A DNA stretch of 64,000 bases, from assembly GCF_945859685.1 (NCBI RefSeq), contig NC_079147.1, forward strand, positions 179,659,174-179,723,173. The letters are read 5' to 3'. Numbering within the stretch: the stretch's first letter is position 1; every line of letters begins with the position of its first letter. The notes beneath the pieces were generated by a model that saw nothing but the letters and a program-made list of their open reading frames with translations, was not told the origin of the DNA and did not search any database. This DNA is from Eupeodes corollae. Its lineage: Eukaryota; Arthropoda; Insecta; Diptera; Syrphidae. Below, in pieces: positions 59,154 to 64,000 of the stretch. The position numbers and the translations under genes were made by a program.

Positions 59154-60565
59154 GGTTTGTAGCAATACTGATTTGTAGCTTTGTTACAATAGTAGTTCTC
59201 TTGAAAAAAATCCAAAATATTGTAATAAGTCCTAAAACACATGTTACCAAGGACGTAAGCTTAAATTCAAACAAACAAATTTGAAAACGAAATTATTTTT
59301 TAAAATATTTTATTTTTTCGTATAAGGCTTGTATATTTTTTGTTTTTACTTTTAGTTTATTCTTTAATAAATTACATTTTTAAAAAACATGTAGTCATAT
59401 TTTTTTCGAGACAATTTTGATCTTTTATGAACTTAATAGATTTTCCGACACTTAAGTTAGGATAAAATGCAAATTAAACTTTTCCCAAAAATCAAACATT
59501 GTTAAGAAAAACTAAAGACTTATCTTAATTTTGAAATTTTTAAATTTAAACTTAACCCTTCAAAAACTTAATTTTTTTAACTTCCCATCGGAAGTAATTT
59601 TAGTCAGTCTAATTTGTGAAATTGAAAATTTAGGCAAATCTTAACGTTTCATGCTAATCAAACGTTTTTCGATTTGTCCTTTAAAAATACTGTCCTAAAG
59701 TCTATTAAAATATTTGATCATTTATATGAATCAATAACTGATATGATTCACATAGATTTTGAAGGTAAAAGGGTGTTTTTTAAAATTGTAAAATTGATAC
59801 TTTTTGTTTGAATCAACAATTGTTTTTTAGTTAAATTAATTAAATGCATCTTAATATCAAATTGCATTCGGTTGTTAGATTTCAAGTTTATTTATATGAA
59901 TTAAGTCCACTTCAGCTTTTACTTTGGATAGACTTCTTTTTAATTCAACTTTATTATATGGTTAACACAAAGAGTTGAATCAATTATTTTGCTTCGATAT
60001 AATTTCTAAGCTAACGTTTTATAAGACTTGTCCTTAAATCCGTTCTGTCATACTATCAAAATCTTATTACCTGAAGCTATTTTTTCTTGTATATATCCAG
60101 ACATATGTAAGTATTGTGTACCTTACCTACATAAAACGCATTACTTATAACGATGACGATGTGTTAGCTAGGCTTTGAACAAGGGTAAGGGGTAGCAACA
60201 TTACGAAAATCGATTGATTGCCATCGTTTGTGTTATTTTCAATTTCCTGCTGCATTAAAACACTTACACTCTCTCTTCCGACAGTCAACAGTGGAATAGT
60301 TTGTTTTTATACTTGGACTTCCAATGACTTGGTTTTAGGGAAAGAATCTTTAAAAAAGACAATTTCGATCTAAAAAAACAAGGTAGTAACACCAGTCGTG
60401 AATATCGAGATGCTCAGTTTCGTTGATGCAAGTGTCATCCATATGGACAATGACTAGCGGGGTGTATTTCGCTTTGAGGATACAAGACAGCATTAGGTTT
60501 TCGATGCATTAAATTCAACTCAGTTTCTTATTCCAAATTGTACAATGGTGTAAGTCGGAATTAAA
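59154..60565. other. No gene recognised
   Basis: AT-rich, low complexity; no exon, RNA or repeat that I can support. Confidence 0.35.
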
Positions 60566-60569
60566 TTAG

Positions 60570-60860
60570 CTCAGCTTATTTTATCATTTGCAGTATAACT
60601 TGCGATAAGAAGAGTCTGAAACGAATACGAAAAGTTAAGAGCACAGTAAAACAACTAATTGAATCAGAAGTTGCAGACAGGAGATCATTTTAGTAAAAAT
60701 AAGAAAGAGTGCCGGAGACAATACAGAACCTTGGGGCACACCAGAATTTATTTTTATTTTGTGTGGGTTTCCGACTTGAACCCAGACAATACTCATCAAA
60801 ATCGAAGGCAAATATTTTTAATACAATGGCAAGGCCAAACCCTTTAAAATGCTTTTGAAA
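60570..60860 (-). mobile_element. LINE RT scrap
   Basis: The minus strand at about 60700-60750 reads NSGVPQGSVLSPALFLIF, the RT box B motif, with no good frame on either side. Confidence 0.5.
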
Positions 60861-62859
60861 TATCAAACGCCTAACATTTTTGAAAATTGTTTCAATTATT
60901 TCAATGTGTGCTGTTGTTTCTCTTTTGTTTTTTGTAATTTAATCAAGTGTCCCAATGTTTAATTTCAAGTTCCATCCTACCTTTATTTCCTTCGACTTTA
61001 CACAACCCACATTTCCTCACTCATTTTGTTTTAAAATATGTTTTTTATTTGTTTATTCTCAACGCATTCGCGTGTAACGGTAATTGAAAGCCCTTAAGGG
61101 AAAGCAGAAAAATATAAACACCAACACAAAAAAGTAAACCCTAGTACACACTACACCGCTAGACTATTAATGAGCTTTTAAATAAAAACATCAGAAGAAA
61201 AAGTTGTAACCTTACATCTCTGAAGGTACCTGTACTCAGGTTTAGGTACTAAATTTTTACTATTACTAATTTTTTCGTCATTATTATTGTGCAAATCAAT
61301 TGAGGTAAAAACCAAGAGAAATAATTTGTTGATAGAATTAAGAAAAAAAATGATGACAAAAAACCATTAACTTTCTAATCGATTCGAACGAACGAATCGA
61401 TCGAACGAACTAGTGGCATAAGCAGCGAGTGTTGACGGAACTCCCTGAGGAATAAGAGGGAGCAGAGCGATACAGAATAATAATTATATTTTTTTCGATT
61501 TATCGATAAGGTGTAAAACTTTTTATTTAGTTTGAGTTGAATTTTACTTCACAGTTAATATATTGCACATAAACTTGCACACATAAGCACAGAAAAATCT
61601 ACTCATACAAAAAAACTCACACATTTGTCGTCGTCATAGTCTTAAAGGTGTAAGCAGATTTATAGGTATATAGTATGTACTCATTTGTAGTTATATAGAG
61701 AAAAAAGCAAAATGATGCCAGTGGGTCAGAGTCAGAGCTTCACATTTTGTTGTGTGTACTAGCGCACTTGGAAAACGGCTTTTTTTCTACTTTTTTTGCA
61801 GCCCAAACTGGGGTAAGGCTAACCAGCAGCTCCAATTTGGTTTTTTGCATTTAGCTTGTAGCAAGCAAATTGTGCTATCCGTTGGTATATAAACTGTTTT
61901 TGTTTTAACACCACCCCACAAATAAACGTTGCTACCAATAGCCATAGTAAAACAAATAACAACCTCCCTCTGAAAGTGTGACGATGACGACCATCATCAG
62001 AGTAACTATACTCACAGAGAAACAGAAAACCAGAGGTTTCCAGAGGCTCCTCTATACCTCGTTTTATTTTAAACCACAATAAAAAGCTTGTGGCTCTCTG
62101 CATCAACAACAAGTTAACAACTCAAAATAAAGTTTAATCGAAAAAAAACGAAGAAACAAAAATAAAATAGAGATGACAGTAAATAAATCGAAAACCAGAC
62201 GAAATACAATTTTAAAAATAAAAAAAAAATCATGGCCGACTAACCAACGACGGCGAAGCGATGGACGGACGACGGACGACGGACGGATTGAAGACAACGA
62301 CGAGGGTTGCAAGTAAGTGAATTATATTGTTTAAAATTTGTGTTGTTGCTTTTGTTGTATTTATCACCAAAATATACACAAAATAAAAATATATACGATT
62401 ACAAACAAAAACAAATGTGATTAAACTGTTTTCCTTTTATTTACACACTTATCGCGCACTTGTTTCTATTTTTGTTGTTGGTTTTGTTAGTTTGTAAAAA
62501 TAATTATAAACTTATCGATGATGACGAATGGACTTTGAGGCATTACTAGAAGTTATAATTTATACAGATGGCGTAGAGGTAAGGCATACAATACGATTTC
62601 CGCTTCTATAGTTATTACGTTATTAGTAAACCGAAATGTGTGAAACATGCACTTTATGTGTAATGTGTAACAAACCAAGCTAACAAAATAGTTACTTCCG
62701 GTTAATGGTTGCAATGGAAGAAGTGGTGTTAGTTTTTTACATTGCGCGCTCACTAAAGGGGTTATGAATACCCTTATAATGATTAAATGATAGGATTAGC
62801 AAGAAGAAACCGATGCGCATTGGTTTTGGATGTCTACACATTGTAATGAGTTTGAAATA
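60861..62859. other. No gene recognised; possible leader or promoter region
   Basis: 61379-61412 has CGAA/GAACGAAC repeats. 62262-62287 is a GACG(GAC) microsatellite. A plus-strand donor-like GCAA|GTAAGT at about 62307-62315 follows a GC-richer stretch; this might be a leader exon of a plus-strand gene or chance. The open minus frames at 61819-62312 have no known content. Confidence 0.3.
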
Positions 62860-64000
62860 TTGAGTCAGTTAATAACTCCTTTGCCCAGCGTTTTATAAAA
62901 CAAAGCTTAGAACTTGCTTTATTAACCATAAAATTAATGTGATGTGCACATTCTAAATTGGAACAGAAATGAACACCTTAATCTTTAAATGTGGAGACGC
63001 GACAGAGTTTTTGCTGTGATATACAAGAGTCAAATACGCTACTGATTAGTTTTTTAGTAAAAGTTATCGTATGGCATTTTAAAGGGTTGAGTGAAAGGCT
63101 ATTTTTCCCACACCAAAATGTGTGTCGGCTTGTAAAAGATAACGATCATGGGTGGACTTTATTATTTTAAAAATCTTCATGTCTTCAGCAAAAATGAGAA
63201 CTTCACTTGAGCGTAGACATGACGATACGTCGTTATAAAGAGAGAATGAATAGAAAAGGGCCAAGATGGCTTCCCTGGGGAACACCACATTGAGCAACAA
63301 AAGGTTCTGAATGACAATTTCTAAATTTTAACTCATAGGATCTGTTTTCAAGGTACCAAGAGCTTTAAGTTTATATAAAATACTTCCGTGGCTAAGTTGT
63401 TCAAACGCTTTAGAAAAGTCAGTGTATACACAGTCAACTTCATAACCTTACTCTAAACCGTTTGAACATATGTTTGAGAATGTGAGGAGAATTGTAACGG
63501 TTGATATTTTTTTCACAAAACCATGTTGCTGTTCGCAAATGAGATTTTTAGTAAAAAATGCTACACTTTCACAATCAACTTGAAAATTGGTGTTAGAATT
63601 GACTTCTTCCATATACTGGGAAATTTGCCTGTTTTTAGAGAAAGTTTGAATAAGAACGTAAGTAGTTCAACTAAGGTATTACTACACTTTTTTAATACTA
63701 TCGGGGGAATACCATCGAGACCGGATGAGCAGTCATCATTTAACGCAGATTAAAGATCAAGGACCGTACTCTGTTGCACAGGTATGTGACTACAGCTAGG
63801 TTGGGAAAAGGAGTGAAGATTATGAAAATACACTTTATCAATTTCTTGAGGGCTATTAACAAATGACTCACGGAAATTCGTTGCGAAAGCGTTACAGATA
63901 TCAAAAGTTTTATCTAACGAAAGGTTCTTGTAAGTGAAGTTAACTGGAAAGCCATCTGATTTTTTCTTTAAGTTTAGAAGCTTCCAAAACTTTGTAGGAT
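62860..64000 (-). mobile_element. LINE relic of the LINE 2 lineage, running off the right edge
   Basis: The minus strand reads FWKLLNLKKKSDGFP at 63950-64000 (LINE 2: FWNFINSKRKFSGLP), LFADFF-like sequence, and further down LIFAEDMKIFKIIKSTHDRYLLQAD (63079-63300) with FAED in place of YADD. Frames are broken. Confidence 0.65.

Overview
The window looks like nuclear DNA of a fly (Diptera, probably a brachyceran with an expanded, AT-rich genome). The one clear host protein-coding gene is a taiman (tai) orthologue, the insect p160/SRC steroid-receptor coactivator, on the minus strand. Ten coding exons can be placed between 45073 and 1216 with matching splice phases. They carry a bHLH, PAS-A, PAS-B, four LXXLL receptor boxes and a long Q/A/N/G-rich tail. 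The first coding exon (beyond 45073) and the last exons (left of 1216) were not found. Two introns are very large: 6201-37140 (about 31 kb) and 37303-44604 (about 7 kb). The species is an inference from gene family and composition; I cannot name it.

Most of the remaining sequence is transposable elements and their ruins inside tai introns or upstream of its known exons. From left to right: a tRNA-derived SINE (451-684); the compact 3' half of tai (1216-6200); an inverted-repeat-rich stretch with a nested MITE (6706-8861); about 6 kb of plain AT-rich intron; a second SINE copy split by a complete 6.06-kb LINE (15069-21124) with intact ORF1 and ORF2 and a 13-bp target duplication; a short GGGCCCT-tipped DNA element (21152-21727); several decayed LINEs (21960-29760); an intact-looking tRNA-Thr(AGT) gene (30900-30973); a mariner relic, a LINE relic and the bHLH exon of tai (33270-37302); a spliced, nearly intact PIF/Harbinger transposase gene (38933-40114); two more mariner relics, a palindromic MITE and the N-terminal exon of tai (40790-45073); a mariner split by a young LINE fragment (46580-48700); a decayed Harbinger relic (51242-52160); a second GGGCCCT-tipped element (52262-59153) that carries a 4.8-kb LINE; and LINE relics up to the right edge.

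The main candidates for something not described before are in the retroelements. The LINE at 53372-58215 has a canonical A_AAA_AAC slippery heptamer eleven codons before the ORF1 stop. The -1 frame from that heptamer runs open, with no ATG, into the endonuclease-RT ORF2, which suggests -1 programmed frameshifting. The LINE at 15069-21124 instead overlaps its ORFs as TAATG, and its 5' region carries a tRNA-like unit with box A, box B and a T7 terminator. In tai, two of the four LXXLL boxes are built across the borders of one 144-bp phase-0 exon, so skipping that exon would remove both.
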